Shown here: piece by piece, positions 48,906 to 61,993 of the stretch
Layout of the letters: every line of letters begins with the position of its first letter
Position numbering within the stretch: the first letter of the stretch is position 1
Assembly: GCF_028769735.1 (NCBI RefSeq)
Contig: NC_088178.1
Span: forward strand, 7,196,001-7,260,000
Length of the DNA: 64,000 bases
Direction of reading: 5' to 3'
Source of the DNA: Zonotrichia leucophrys gambelii
Taxonomy: Eukaryota; Chordata; Aves; Passeriformes; Passerellidae
The notes under the pieces: generated by a model
Seen by the model: only the letters and a program-made list of their open reading frames with translations
The model's database searches: none
What the model was told of the DNA's origin: nothing
Made by a program: the position numbers and the translations under genes

Positions 48906-51134
48906 CTGGAAATTCATGTGGGCTGAGGGTGGCAGACCTTTGGGATAAAGGCTGATGTTCCAAGCACTTTTTCTCCTTTTTCTTTGCTATTTTTCTGTTA
49001 AATGGAGCACGTCATCTTCTCAAAAAGCTGCCTGGTCACTGCCATCAGATTGCTGAGGAAGGGACCCCAGGTGTCTGAGTGCAGCTGGAGAGGGGTCAAT
49101 CCCTGTAAGATTTGGCAGGGGCCTTCCTCAGGGGACCAAACCATGGATTTGTGCTGAGCCAGGGATGGAAGGGCTTTTTTGATCTCTTATATGAATTATC
49201 ACATACCTGCAATTATTTACCTGAGTCCCCTGGGTCTAAAAGTCTTCCTGCACTGGGTCAGGATTGTCTAAAACCAGATCTGTGATGCACATGGTGTGCA
49301 GAGCATGGCCCAGCACTGCTGCCATCTCTCGTCCCAGGAGGCTCATCTGGGCTGCAGGGTGGAGGGAGGACCGAGGTGATGTGGGGTGCTGTCTGTCAGA
49401 ACCTGGAATTTCCTTCCTGTGGCATGATGTCTCAGACTTGGTATTATTGCAGTCTATTTCTGTGCATCTCATTTCCTTTATTCTGGTCAAGCATTGTGCA
49501 CGTTGATGGTGCTTATGGCCAAGGGTGGATTACAGCTAAATGGGACCCACATGCACCAAAATTTCAGGGTAAAGAAAGATACGAATCAAAAACTTTTTGG
49601 TGTTCTCTGATGAAGTAGATTTTTTATCCTTTTCTGTAGAATGCTCAGCTCCTTCATACAGGCATGTGGCGCTGCTAATAAATTCATAATTAATAAAAAT
49701 ACAATTCTTATTTCCTTTTTTTTGTGTGCAATTTGCCTCATACAGTGCCTGAACCAGATTTTAAGCATGAAGTTACTAGTTTTGTTGTATGTGGGTAGGC
49801 ATATACATTTGTCTGTATATCTGGTGTCTTTGGGCCAGATCACTTTTGTTACTGTAAAATGATGCCAGTTTTCTTTCCTCAAAAGTTGACTGGGAGACTA
49901 ATAACAACATGTTGATTTTGAACTTTTTCCATATGACTATGGATCTGGTATATACTTTCAAATGGAGTTCAGTCATGAAAGTTTTATGGTGAACTACTTG
50001 GGTTGTGATAGTTTTGCAGCAGAACACATTGTTCCTCCTCTTGACGTGATGTTGCACTGCTAAAAACCAGCTAAATTTCAGAGACTGAATTCAGTGCCTA
50101 GGACTGAAATTATGCTAATGGCTTATGAAGCAGAATTTCTTGAATTTCTTTGGGAGAAGTGGTTGTTTATTTGAGGTAGCTGTTAGACATTTTGGGAAGT
50201 GAAAGCTTACTCAGAAGTGAAGGCTGCTTTTGTTATGACCAGCTATTGAAGTAGTCAGTGTGGTTTTCCCCTTTCTAACATGGAACTAACTGTAGAATCA
50301 GGTAAAACTGAGCATGAAAGCTGATAATGTTGTTTTGGGAATATGCCCTCACCAAAGTCTGTCCTTGCTGTTTTTCCAGGGATCTGTTAAAACATAGATG
50401 TTGATGAGATATTTGTATCATCCATGGTGCCTGAGTGGCTGTAATACATGGAATAAAGAGATTTTCCAGCCGTTTCATTGTGTATGGATGGACTGATAGG
50501 AATTACACACATGCTATAAAGATAAGCAGATCTTGATCTGGAGCAGGATTTTGAGGCTGTCCCCCTGGAGCTCATGAAGATCTAAATTTATGCTGAAGCA
50601 TGAGATAGTGGAAGTCCATATGGCACTACAATGCCATTGTAGTAGGCCTCATTTAAGCTTTTTCACATTAGTTTTGTAAGACTTCAGCTCCAGAAGGGAA
50701 TTTTTTTGTTGGATTTTTGTTTTGTTTCTTAAAAGATTTTTTTCCTGTAAGGAAGAAAACATTATTTATAATTATGCTTTTCCTCTTCTTTCCTCACACA
50801 GAGCACAGGCTTCCCTTGATTCTGAAAGGATTGCTTGCTTGGTTTTGCACTTTGATCTCTCTGCACAGGGAAGGCTATGTGTGGCTGCAGCCTGGTTTGA
50901 ACTTTGCCCAGTGGCAACAGTGAGGCTGTATTACCTGTGAAGGGTTAGTTTATATCCTGAAGCTGATAGCAGGTGCTTATCTCGAGTTAGCAGGTCAGAA
51001 CCTTCACTTAGCAGCTCAGCATCTGCTCTTAAAATAGGGGCTGTGTTGTACCTGTGGGCTAGAATGAGAATTTAAGGTTGTTAGTTGAGTTATTTCCTCA
51101 GTACTTTCAGTCATTCTTATAAGGTGCTTGGGAA
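48906..51134. other. COLGALT2 intron 1 sequence, nothing recognised
   Basis: AT-leaning and unique-looking; no exon or repeat recognised. Confidence 0.6.
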
Positions 51135-51272
51135 AATTCAAGGTCGGGTTGGATGGGGCTCTGAGCAACCTGGCCTGGTTGAAGATTATTCAGAGCTTCT
51201 CTTCATTGCAGGGAGGTTGGACTGGGTGGCATTTAAAGGATCCTTCTCACCCAAACCATTTCAGGACTAGAG
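51135..51272 (+). mobile_element. CR1 LINE 3' end (diverged)
   Basis: Sense CR1: TTCAAGGTCGGGTTGGATGG, GGCTCTGAGCAACCTGGCCT, then TCTCACCCAAACCATTTCAG. Confidence 0.8.
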
Positions 51273-54090
51273 GAAAAGGCTGTTTTCCAGCATTCCCACT
51301 TTAAACTGCTTATTGTGACAAGGAAGGTAAATGTTAGAACTCTGATAAATGCAAACCCTTTGTTGGTTGGGTTTTTGTTTGGGGTTTTTTTTTTTTTTTT
51401 GGTTGGTTGATTTTTCCCTCTGGTTTTTAGCTCAAACATGTAAATTATTCCCTACCAGACTTTAGCCAAGTGAACTTAAGTCCTGTAGCTGGACTGCTGT
51501 ATCATTAACTAACCAAAAGCCTGCTTCAGGCAAGTCATAAAAAGATGTCAGCTAGGCCATGTGATTTTGGACAGGAGAAGCTGCCAGAGGTCTGTTCTGT
51601 CCCCACAGTTTGTGTCTAGGAGGCAAAGAGGAACATGACCAGTGAAGCTTTGCAGCAAGACTCTTCTCTGTCCATCAGTCATACCCAGTTCTTGTGAGGA
51701 AGCAGGAATGTCACATCCTCTTTGCATCAAAAAGAGAGCCAGAAAAACAAAGTGTGTGAGTGAGATGGAAACGTGTTTCCAGAGCAGGTGCTGAGCTCTG
51801 TGCTTGGCTGCACTGCTCCAGGGAGCTGTTTTGCCTTTTCCTTGGGGTGTCCCAGAGTGTGTCCTTAATGCTGGGAGCCTCCCTTGTGGTTCATTGAGGG
51901 TGTGTTCTTACTCTTGCAAATGCTTTTTCTTACATGAAGACAACAAATACATTCCTTTAGTCTAACCAGAAATTGTAATTAACACCATAGCTCATAAAGA
52001 CAATGGCAAAAATATTTACAGTTCAGTGAAAAGTACAGCAGTTACATGCAAAAGTCACTACACTAGACTACCAAAAATCTTAATTTAAAAAAAGACATTA
52101 AAATATATGTTAGCATAGGAACTGCATAATTAGGGTAAAGATTTGTGTTTTCATTTTGGAAAAACAGAAAAGGCAAGCTCTTTCTCTTTTCTGTAAACTG
52201 AAGGATTAAAAGGAGTTCTAGTGTCTTCAGGAACCTCTGGCCTGCATTTTATTTCTCATTAATTCTTGGCTACAGTTGGCTAGAATTACCAGTGGGAGAA
52301 ATAGCTGGAATAGCTTTCAGGTTTGGAAATCTAAATATTCAAGGATCTGTTTCACTGGTGGGTTGTACAGGCTTACAAAGTCAGGAGGAGGGGTGGTGTC
52401 AGTAGGGAGCAAGGCTGGATAATCTCCTGTGTTATGGACAGGATCCCTTGCTGCCCGAGGGATTAAAGGGAAGTTAGGTCTTGGGAGTGGGAAGACTTTG
52501 AGAGCTCCAGTCACTTCTGCAGATCCTACAGATGGAGAAAAGGGCTGATGACAGTGGAGTGTCTGGCATGACCTTGTGATGCCCCTGATTGGGCTGGGGT
52601 TCCTTAGAGCCTTGTGGTGAGGAGTAAGATTTGGAGATGTTAATTTTCTGGTGGATTCTGCGTGCTGGCAGAGTTGGGAAGCAGATTGGTGTTGACTTGG
52701 CTGGATGGCATTTTTTTCTCTCAGTGTGTACAGAGGGTTTCTGGAAGTCCTTTAGCTGGAGTTCTGCACTTTCAATGCCTGGAACTCCACAGCTGCTCTA
52801 GTTTGGCCTGGCTCCAGCTCCTCCAGCACTTTCAGATGGCAGTGGGATGTTGTTAGAGATTAATCCTTTCTGTCCCTTTTGCTACACAGGACAGCTTAGG
52901 TGAGGTTTGGGGCTGGGAGCTCCAAGCTGCTGTAGACTGAGATATGAGCAGGTTATTCAGGCCCTGGAGGTTTAGAAAAGCCAGCTGCTGGTAGAGACCA
53001 GGCACTGCGTGTGCTCTGTGCCATTTGTATCTGGTTTAGCACAACGAGTTCCTGCAACAACAGAGCAGCAGCCCAGTACTGTGCTCATTTTTCCCAGTCT
53101 GACTCCCTTAGCATGACTTGACTCACTCCCATGAATCAGGCTCTGGATGCTGCTGGTGTTTGCTCCCGATGATATGTGCTCCTTCAGTAGCAAGAGCTGG
53201 ATGGAGTTTCCATTTATTTGTCTCTGAGATGGGCTCCATGGGTTTGGAGGAGCCTACCCAGCCTCCTCTAAACTGGTTGGTAGAAAATAATAATTGCTTT
53301 TGGGTCTTCTGCCTCCTCAAATATTTTCTTCCTCCGGCTTTGGCTGTCAGAGACTATGGTTGCAACTTTTCAAAACACCAGTCTGAAATAAGTTCATTGT
53401 GTGTGACTGGAATATGAAAATGTCACTGGTGCTAAATACTGTCTCTTAATTTATAATTTCTTTTCAGTTCCATTTTTTTTACTTGAAGCAGGATTTCAAT
53501 GGAAATTACCATACGGAATTTTAAATGGAAATTAAGTTACTGAGTGTGTTTGTGATACATGTTTTATCACTCCTAACATACACTCTCTCCCCCTTCTCCA
53601 TTTATTTCTCACACAAACAAGTTATTGCTTCCACAAAAACTCTTGTCAATGAGATGTTTTTTCAGACTAGTGAGCTCATGGCTGTCTGCTGGCAGAACTC
53701 TGCTCTGACTTAATACAAATGAAGGCTGCTGCCAGGATTTTTTGGCTAATACCTGAGCCTTGAAGGAAGCTCTGTTTTACAGAGCAAGAATTGAGCTGCT
53801 GTCAGTGGTGCTTCCAGCAGCCTTGCCTACAAACTTCCCATCTGGATTTTTCGATGAGCCAGTCTTTGTAGATGTGGTGCAGATTTAAGGGGAAGAATAT
53901 GTGTTCAGGGCTAGGCTGGGCCTAAGCAGGAGTTTCTTTTCTACACTCAGCAGTTCATTGGTTGATTCTGCCTGTGGAGAGCTTCAGTCACCTCCAGGTT
54001 TGCTCTCTTGCACTTTTGCAAGGTGCAGAACTTGTTGCTCATGGAGCATGTGGATCAGAATGACAGGTGGCAGCCAGAATAGAGCCAGAA
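51273..54090. other. COLGALT2 intron 1 sequence with a T/G-rich tract
   Basis: A T/G-rich tract lies at about 51366-51412, including a long T run. Otherwise no feature recognised. Confidence 0.6.
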
Positions 54091-54173
54091 AGATAAAAGA
54101 CTGAAGCACATTTCAGATGTGCTTATCTCTCCCAGAGATGTGCTGAGGAGGAATGTGCTTCAGTCTTTTATCT
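54091..54173. repeat. Nested inverted repeat (22-bp perfect arms, inner 6-bp hairpin)
   Basis: Arms 54091-54112 (AGATAAAAGACTGAAGCACA plus TT) and 54152-54173 are exact reverse complements. The 39-base centre holds a second hairpin, ATCTCT-CCC-AGAGAT, at about 54125-54139, and partial GATGTGCT repeats. Confidence 0.95.
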
Positions 54174-54844
54174 CTCCAATAGAGTGAGATCTCCAAGGAG
54201 AAATGACGGTGTGTTACATCTCCCAGCCCAAATTGCCCACCTGGCAAAGCTGACCAGGCTCCTGTAGCTCCTGCAGGTGTGGGGCTTGTTGGGTACTACA
54301 AGGACACCTTTGGGATAACCCAGAGGTCGAGGAAAACATCTGGTTTCAATAGTTTGGACACACCTGGACCAAACCTCCAGCTTTTCCTCAGGTAAATGTA
54401 TTTATTCCAGGTCTGCTGACCAGCAGAAGTATATTTCTTCCAGTTCTGCGCTGGCATAGAAGTTAAGAATATACTTGCCCAAACCCCTAGATTTCAGCTC
54501 ATTAGATCTCATACTGAGTTGCATGAGCTGAAGAGGTTAATGAAATTCTTTAAAACCAGAGTTCCACCCAACTGCAGCCACTGATAAACTGGCAGAAGTT
54601 TAAGAGCAGAATGATTTCTCAAAGGATACAGAACCAGCCTCTCAGTTTTTCCATGAACTGTCTTTATTTCATGTATTTAAGGAATCCCTCTAGTGGCCTG
54701 GTATTTCTGTGATATATCAGGTGTTCCCTTGCAAGCTGATGTTGCACATCAGTTGCTGCTATTGTATGGATTTGAGATGGAGCTATTGAGGGATTATTTG
54801 AAAGGCTTTAGAAGAAGAATCTGAGATGGTTTCAGATGAAAATA

Positions 54845-54997
54845 ATTTTTTTTTTAAGTGCTGGGGTTTTGGTTTTTTGGGGTATTTTTTTTTTTGTTTG
54901 GGTTGGGGTTTGGTGGGGTTTTTCACTGGGTTTTTGGTTTAAGTTGTCTTTTGGGGGGGGGTTGTGAGTTTTTGTTTTGTTGGGGGTTTTTTTGAGT
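54845..54997 (+). repeat. G/T-rich low-complexity tract
   Basis: About 150 bases are almost only G and T, with G runs of 3 to 9 (for example GGGTTGGGGTTTGGTGGGG near 54900 and a G9 run near 54953). It could form G-quadruplex structure on the plus strand. Confidence 0.85.
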
Positions 54998-55850
54998 CAA
55001 GCAGATGATGCTAAATCTTTGAATTCCATATGGGGCCATTAGCCTGCACTCTGCAGTAGATCATATTAAATGATCTATTAAACACAACTCCCAGCAAACT
55101 TGATAGCTTCAGCAAATAAAGCAAGCCATTAGGTTTCAATTTATCTGCTGATACCTCACATCTCTGTGTAAACCCCAAAGCCTTCAAAGACAGTCATGTT
55201 ATTTTGTCTGTGGGTGCATATTTTCTAGTATCTAAGAAGTTGTGGCATGTTATCTGCTATTCCCTGTGCAGTGCTGGAGTTGGGGTTAGGATGGTGTTTA
55301 CCCCTGGCAAAGGGAGAGCCTGGGACTGGATTCCTGCATGCTCAGCAGAGGGACTGTGGGTTCCTTGAAGCTGGACATTCTCTGCTCTTTCATTCCTTCC
55401 ACAGCAATGCCTTGTGCTGAGGTATTCCAAAAATTCAGTTTTCCAGCCTTTGCAATTGCCTGAGAGCCCCAGGGAGCGGAGATGTCCAGGCCTGGGAATG
55501 CTGCTGGACAAGTGCTGCGATGCATGCGAGGGCTCCTGGGCCAGAGCATGTCCCTGACGTGTCCCTGTCCCCCGAGGGACCCGTCAAGTCCAACACCTGC
55601 AGGTGTGCTGGGGCTGGAATGAGCTTTAACTCATGCGCTTCATCCCCTGGGATGGGGAGAGCTAAGATGGGAATCTTTCCCATTGGAAAACAGCGTGGTT
55701 AGGTGCCATGCTCTGCAGAATAAAGGCATGTGTGCATTTTCCAGGGCTTCCAGTTTCCTAGGAACTGGCTGCTGAAAGACCTAAGTGCCCATTTCCTCTC
55801 TTTATTTACTTCCAGTCATGGGGGGAAAACTACATATCCTCAAACTGTGC

Positions 55851-55989
55851 ATTTGTGGTCAGGATTAAACCTTTAAGAGATAAATTGTGCATTTGCATTC
55901 TTCTCCACACCTCACTTGTGTATTTGTGGTCAGGATTAAACCTTTAAGAGATAAATTGTGCATTTGCATTCTTCTCCACACCTCACTTG
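55851..55989 (+). repeat. 71-bp perfect tandem duplication
   Basis: ATTTGTGGTCAGGATTAAAC at 55851 recurs at 55922. The following bases through CCTCACTTG (to 55918 and 55989) appear identical, so the two copies match over about 68 bases. Confidence 0.95.
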
Positions 55990-58370
55990 CTGATGCTTCC
56001 TTCAGTGCTTGGCTCTCCCAGAGATTTGCCTGGCTTCAGTGGATGCTCCCTGGCATTTGTCCCTCTCCAGTGACTGCTCCTGAAATCCACACAAAGAGAG
56101 CAGACCAGCAGAAGGGAGAATTGTGATGTTGTGGTGTGCAGAAGAAGCAATCCCATCCACCAAGCGTCCCTCTGATCCCATCATCCAGTTTCCTTAGCTG
56201 GGGATGGGAAATGTGCAGCATTACTTACAGAGGGCTGCAGAGCCTTTAGCTTACAAGATTAGGGTTAAGACCTCACTGTTTGTCTTCTCTTTAGCATTAA
56301 GTCAGCCATCAGCACAGCACCAGTTTTCCATCATTTTGACTCCAGTCAGTCTTTTCCAAGAGACAGTGTGTTCTGAGCCTGGCATCTGTAGTGTGTCCTG
56401 TGTGCTGACCCCACAGCAGCCATGTGTGCAGCACATGTGTGTCCATAGGAGAGGCCCTGTGGGTTTCTGTATCCCTGAGTGAAACATGAGATCACAAATG
56501 GAAGAGATTGAGATCCAGAAATTTTAGCAAGCCCAAAGTATTTGGAATTTAAAGTAGAAATACTTCGTTTTTAAATTTTTTCTTCTCTCCAGTACTAGTA
56601 TTTCACTGCTTTAAAACTCTAAACCCTAAAAATCAGGGACTTCACATCAAAAAAACCCAGAGTGGTTTTTTTTCAGTGCTGGAGGCAAAATACTTGGATG
56701 GGAAGAGAGATTTTGTCTGTGAGTTTGTGAGAGTTTCTTAAAAGCAACACAGAGGAAAAGTTGTTCTTGATATTGGCCACAAATTTATCACTAGTCTGAC
56801 AAGTACTCTGTGAATGCACTAAGTAAACTGCTCTACAAAAGCTGAATATCTGACATTTATTTCAGTGTATATTTTGGAAGGAATGTTAGCTTATTTTATT
56901 ATTCCCAGCCCTGACACCCACTCCTTTTTTTGGTGACTTGGGAAAATCCATTAATCTTTTTGGTTTTGTTTCTCTCTCTGCAAAATGAAGCTACAGTGCT
57001 GCCTCAGTGCAGCGTTGAGACCCTTGCTGTGGGTTTTGGGCATGGCCTCTGACCTCTGTGATTCACATCACCCCATTCCCAGGGGTACACTGCAGATCAG
57101 CACACCCAGCCATTCAAGCCAAGAACACTGCAAAATCTGTCAGGAAAAACTTCAGAAGATTTTAATTGGTGAATTCATTATTTCATCCTAGCAGAATGGT
57201 GTTTGTTGTGTTTCCCCTCTCCCCTTATTCAGAATCCTGTCAGCATATGAGGTTGTCACCTTTTCAGCTGTTTCTTCATCAGAAATGGGATGGACAAAAT
57301 TGCATCCAGGAAAACTCCCTACTTCATCTGTAAAGGTTGAATATATTTTTCCCTGCTTGGCTGCAGTAGTTGTTTTTCTATTTTCTTAATTATGTATAAA
57401 ACATTTTCAGGCATTTGCCAGCAAATATGATGTAATCCATTTATTTTCAAGCAGTGTACCATTCCATGCAATTCAGAGAACCTCTGTTTTCCAGGGTAAC
57501 TGGCTACTTGAGGAAAATTAGGCCAAAATTATGAAGTCTCAAGTTCCATGCTGGCTTCAGCAAAGTCTAACTCTGAAATAACTCACTGATGACTGTAAGT
57601 GTTAGTTTAGTGTTGGTGAAAGCAAAGTTTGGCTTAAATTCCTTTATGCCAAGGGAAGCCTGTGCCAGGGAGAGAGTAATGAAACCTGCTGTGTTTGTGT
57701 CCTGTGAATTTGCAGTGGAGCAGGGGAAATGTCTGGTCTGATGTTGTTAAATATTTTGTATTGTGGGTGTGTCTTGTAGGTTCACAGGGATGGTGCTTTG
57801 GTTGGGTTATTAAATTGCTGATTCTGAGAGGGAAGTGCTGGTCAGATCTCCAGTGTTGGCACTTCAGTTCTGCTTTTTTGTTGCTGCTTCCTTGATCCCA
57901 GGATATGGAAGGTTGAATGAGTTTTGTCCGAGTTTTCATGGGTGTTCTCTGAAGCTCTGATGATCCTTGAAAAGGCAAAATTCTGATATTCCTGTTTTTG
58001 TGACTAACTCAGGTGCTTTATCCTCTGGCTGTGCCACTTCGTGGAGTGTGACAAGTGTAACAAACTGCACCCTGGGCATCACCCTGGCTGATGCCTTGCA
58101 CAACCTCCCCTTGGGTGCTGAGGGGACCCTGCTTCGTGCAGATGGTGAAGAGGAGGGGCTGCAAATTCCTTGCTAGATGGACACAGAGGGAGGGTCAGGC
58201 ACCCAACACCAAACTCAGTTTGACAATGCAATGAAGATGTGATGTGGTGAAGAGCTTCAGCTTCCTGCAGGCATTGAAGTTCTTGGAAGCAGGGTCTGAA
58301 TTAATTAGGTCCAGGAAAGGGGCATGAGTCAGTCCCTAAAGCCTGGCTGCTGAATACAATGTTGTGTAAG
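55990..58370. other. COLGALT2 intron 1 sequence, nothing recognised
   Basis: No exon or named repeat recognised between the 71-bp duplication and the next CR1. Confidence 0.6.
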
Positions 58371-58622
58371 GTCACAGAAAGTGACTGTAAAGCTCATCCA
58401 GTGCCACGGACAGGGACACATTCCACTATCCCAGGTTTCTCCATGGCCTCTCCAGCCTGGCCTTGGGCACTTCCAGGGATCCAGGGGCAGCCACAGCTTC
58501 TCTGGGCACCCTGTGCCAGGGCATCACCACCCTCACAATTCCTTCCCAATATCCCCTCTGTCCCTTCCCTCTGGCAGTGGGAAGCCATTCCCTGTGTCCT
58601 GTCACTCCAGGCCCTTGTCCAT
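58371..58622 (-). mobile_element. CR1 LINE fragment, inverted
   Basis: Antisense CR1: TAAAGCTCATCCAGTGCCAC, CCTCTCCAGCCTGGCCTTGG, CTTCCCAATATCCCCTCTGT, then GTCCTGTCACTCCAGGCCCT. Confidence 0.9.
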
Positions 58623-59221
58623 TCTCCTGCTCTTTTGTAGGTGTGCTCCACTAGAATGACAGCCTGGCTCCCAAAGTGTCTCCTCCTATGAATATCCTAT
58701 GGATTGGGAAAACCTCTTCCCTGCTGTAGAGGTGACAGCTCTGCAGCCATTTGCCTTTTTATCATTCAGAGTCAGTGACAAACCAGCTGAAACTATGCTG
58801 AGTGTTTGATTTATTTGTTTTTACTTTTCTTGCATTGTCTTTTCTGTATGGTTCTTTTTAATATTAATGCAAACTGCAAAGCTAGTGCATGTGCCTTGAC
58901 TTAAAGACAGATTGTCCTGACCTGCACTCATCGTCTCCTTTCATTTCCTGACCATATGGCAGGCAGCAGCATCCTGGGATATGTGTTTTGTGGACAATAT
59001 TAGCTTCCTTCAGGTGGCTCCCACCAGCTGCAGCACCTTGGATATTTTTGGATGAGCTTGGAGAGTGTGTGGATGGAGTTAATGCCTCTGTTTCCAGGGG
59101 CATCTGCTATATGGCCAACTTTTGCTGCTGTGTTTTGAAGCTTCTTTACCTGTGGGTCAGATTGAAAAGGGATTTTAAAGCAGAAATTCTTCTCCTTTGC
59201 TGGAGAGAGGTGTTAGCTCTG

Positions 59222-59343
59222 TGAATTCTTGAAAGGCCAGGTTGGAACAACTTGGGCTAGTGGAAGCTCTCCCTGCCCATGGCAGGGGGTGGGATTGGAT
59301 GGGCTTTAAGGCCCCTTCCAGCCCAAACCATTTAGGATTCTCT
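59222..59343 (+). mobile_element. CR1 LINE 3' end
   Basis: Sense CR1: GAAAGGCCAGGTTGGAACAA, CCTGCCCATGGCAGGGGGTG, CCCCTTCCAGCCCAAACCAT, tail GGATTCTCTGG. Confidence 0.9.
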
Positions 59344-59389
59344 GGCTTCCCATCAGCCACAGCCATGCTGTGCTCTAGGCAAAGCCTTG

Positions 59390-59455
59390 AATCATAGAAT
59401 CTTTAAGATGGAAAAGGACTTAATGGTCACAGTGGTCTGGCTGTAAAAGTGAGGA
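59390..59455 (-). mobile_element. Possible short CR1 tail, inverted
   Basis: AATCATAGAATCTTTAAGAT, then GGAAAAGGACTTAATGGTCA, resembles the antisense 3' terminus of CR1. It is short, so uncertain. Confidence 0.5.
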
Positions 59456-59507
59456 TAACCTTGCCCTTGCCTGCAGACTTGACTGATCCCTGCAGAAACA
59501 CAATTAC

Positions 59508-59765
59508 GGAATGGAATTACAGAATGCCTTGAGCCGGAAGAGACCCATAAGGGTCATGGCGTCCCACTCCTTGCTCCTCAGCGTTACCTAAAACTAAACT
59601 GAGTGACAAAGACCTTCACTGAGAACCTCCTTGAACTCAGACAGGGTTGGTGACGTGACTTCCCTGGGGAGCCTGTTCCAGTGACACCCCTGTGGTGCAG
59701 CTTCACTCTGTTTTCCCATGTCCTATCACTGGTCACTAGAGAAAGGAGTCTCCATCCTTGGAAGC
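59508..59765 (-). mobile_element. CR1 LINE fragment, inverted (older type)
   Basis: Antisense CR1: AATTACAGAATGCCTTGAGC, GGAAGAGACCCATAAGGGTC, CTGGGGAGCCTGTTCCAGTG, then CATGTCCTATCACTGGTCAC. Confidence 0.8.
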
Positions 59766-60812
59766 ATTCAAAAGCCAACATGATTGTAATTCAGACATGA
59801 CTCTGGGCAGCCTGCTCTTGGTGGCCCTGCTAGAGGAAGGGGGGCACGATGACCTCAAGAGGTTCTTTCTTTGATTCTTGTCCTCTGATTCTGCATTATC
59901 AGCCCAGGGGATCATGTTGGAAAGCCCCTGTGCAGCAGTGGGGCTGGCTGCCCCTTGGGACAGCCCTGGGGCTCGGAAGAAGAGGTGCTCCAGCAGCAGG
60001 AGGAAGGCCAGCCTGCCTGCAGGCTTGCTGTGATCTGGGGCAGTGCCTGGGTCCCTTGGGAGATACAAGATGTAAAACATGGCAGCTCTTCTCCTCGAGA
60101 ACCATTTGTTACAGCTCCGTGGTTGACTTTTCTTGCTGTACCTCCTGACTGTATTTTGAAAGCAGATTCTGTGCTAACATTTTTCATCCCAAAGGTAACT
60201 GACATGCTTGTACAGAAGCTGTAGAAGAAGTAGTCAAGAAATTTACTTCTGTTTCTATTCCTCTGTGTCTGTACTACATGTTATAAACACCTGGGATTTT
60301 ATCATCCTTGTGTTGCCCAGATTTCCTGCAAGCAGCCAGTAATTCACAGCCGGCTGAGGCAAGCAGCAGTGTTTATGATGTGCCTGTGCCAGCCTTGGCC
60401 CTGTTATCTTGCTCTGTAAGAATAAACTGGAGTTATTCTTAGTGGCTAAAGCTCCATGAGTTTCTGGGTGCACAGACAGCCCATTGTGCTGCCTGCTGAG
60501 ACAGTGCTGGGGATCACACAGTGAGGTTTTAACAGGAGGTCTGGGTCCTGGGGAGGGTTTGGCTCTGACCCTTCCAGCAGCACTGAAAGGGGAATGGTAT
60601 TCCATCAGCTGAGCGTAAACTCAACATGTTTTTCCTGTGCAGCATAGCAAACTTTAACTTGGGTATGATAGATTTTTTTTATTACTTTTCACAAGCAAAC
60701 TAGAAATAGTTCACAGACATCTGCTGATCACAGTTTGAAAACTACTGCTCTCAAGCTACCCTGAGGTTGAATTCCTTTGGAAAAAGTCTCACTGACTTTG
60801 TCTGCTTCTGTA

Positions 60813-60972
60813 ATCACAGAATCACAGAAGGTTTTGAATTGACCTTTAAGCCCAACCAGTCCCACCCCCTGCCATGGGCAGGGACACCTTCCACTAGCCC
60901 AGGCTGCTCCAAGCCCTGTCCAGCCTGGCCTTGGGCGCTTTCAGGGATGGGGCTGCCACAACTCTGGGCAAC
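60813..60972 (-). mobile_element. CR1 LINE 3' end, inverted
   Basis: Antisense CR1: AATCACAGAATCACAGAAGG, CCCCCTGCCATGGGCAGGGA, CTGTCCAGCCTGGCCTTGGG, GGATGGGGCTGCCACAACTC. Confidence 0.92.
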
Positions 60973-61993
60973 ATTGGTAAGTAAGATAGCTGGTAAAACA
61001 CACCCTGAGGGTAATCAGCTCTAGGGGCAGGGATGGAATTACCCTGCCTAACTGGGCTTGGGCTCGTCTGTGTTCTGTATTATCCATTCCTGGTGGGAGC
61101 ATTGCAGATCCTTGTGGTGGAAAGAGTTTCCCTGAAAAGCAGTTGAAAAAAACTTAAATTGTTGTAAATGCTTTTGCCTGTGCAAGGCAAGTCTGGAGCT
61201 CTCTCTCGGGGTTCAAACCTTTAAACTTGGCATGGCTCCCTGTGTGAGAGCAGGCAGAAGGAGCTGTTGGAGTGACAGCAGCCGTGTGTGCGTGCTGACA
61301 GCGGCGCTGGGATTTCTCCGTGTGTCTGCAGCAATCCGTTCATCGGGCGCATGCTCCTGCTGCAGCCCTCTGTGCCCAGACACTGAGCCCTTTCATGGAG
61401 AAGTGCAGAGTCATATTTCTGAGTGCAAATTAGCCAGGGGATTGTTAGCAGTGTGCGCTTGGCCAGGCTCATTTCTGAGAGCAGCCCTGGCGCTGGAGCA
61501 GGGGAGGTGTGGGCAGACACCCCTGTGTGTGTGCTGCCAGCAGAGGGGGGAGCCCAGGGCTGGCCCCCATTCTCTTGGGGGACAGCTTACACACAGGGCC
61601 AAGTGTCCTTCAGCCAAATGTTCTCCAGTTTGACTTATTGTCTCTCACAATTACACTTTTCCATAGGGTGGGCATCAGGAATATAACGCTTGGCACTGGG
61701 CTCATTGTCCTGTGTGCCCCAGGAGTGCTCAGGACCTGTCCCAGCCTGCTGGGATGCATTGCTGGTATTGCACTGGGTGACTCAGTGCTGAGGCTGCTGC
61801 ATCACAGCAGTCCCAAGTGTGGGACCCTGTCTGAGTCCAGACTCCCTTCCTGCCTCTAACTCTCCTTTTCCAGGCCTTTGTGGGCAAGGGCAGATGGTTA
61901 TTCTGGTGGAATGGACGTGTACTGGTGTGAGCCTCAGCTTTCTCTGACTGTACAGCTCACAGGGGCAGGGGAAGAGCAAGTACTGATCTCTTC
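60973..61993. other. COLGALT2 intron 1 sequence, nothing recognised
   Basis: Moderately GC-rich, with open frames of up to 133 codons on the plus strand that match no family I know. Confidence 0.55.
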
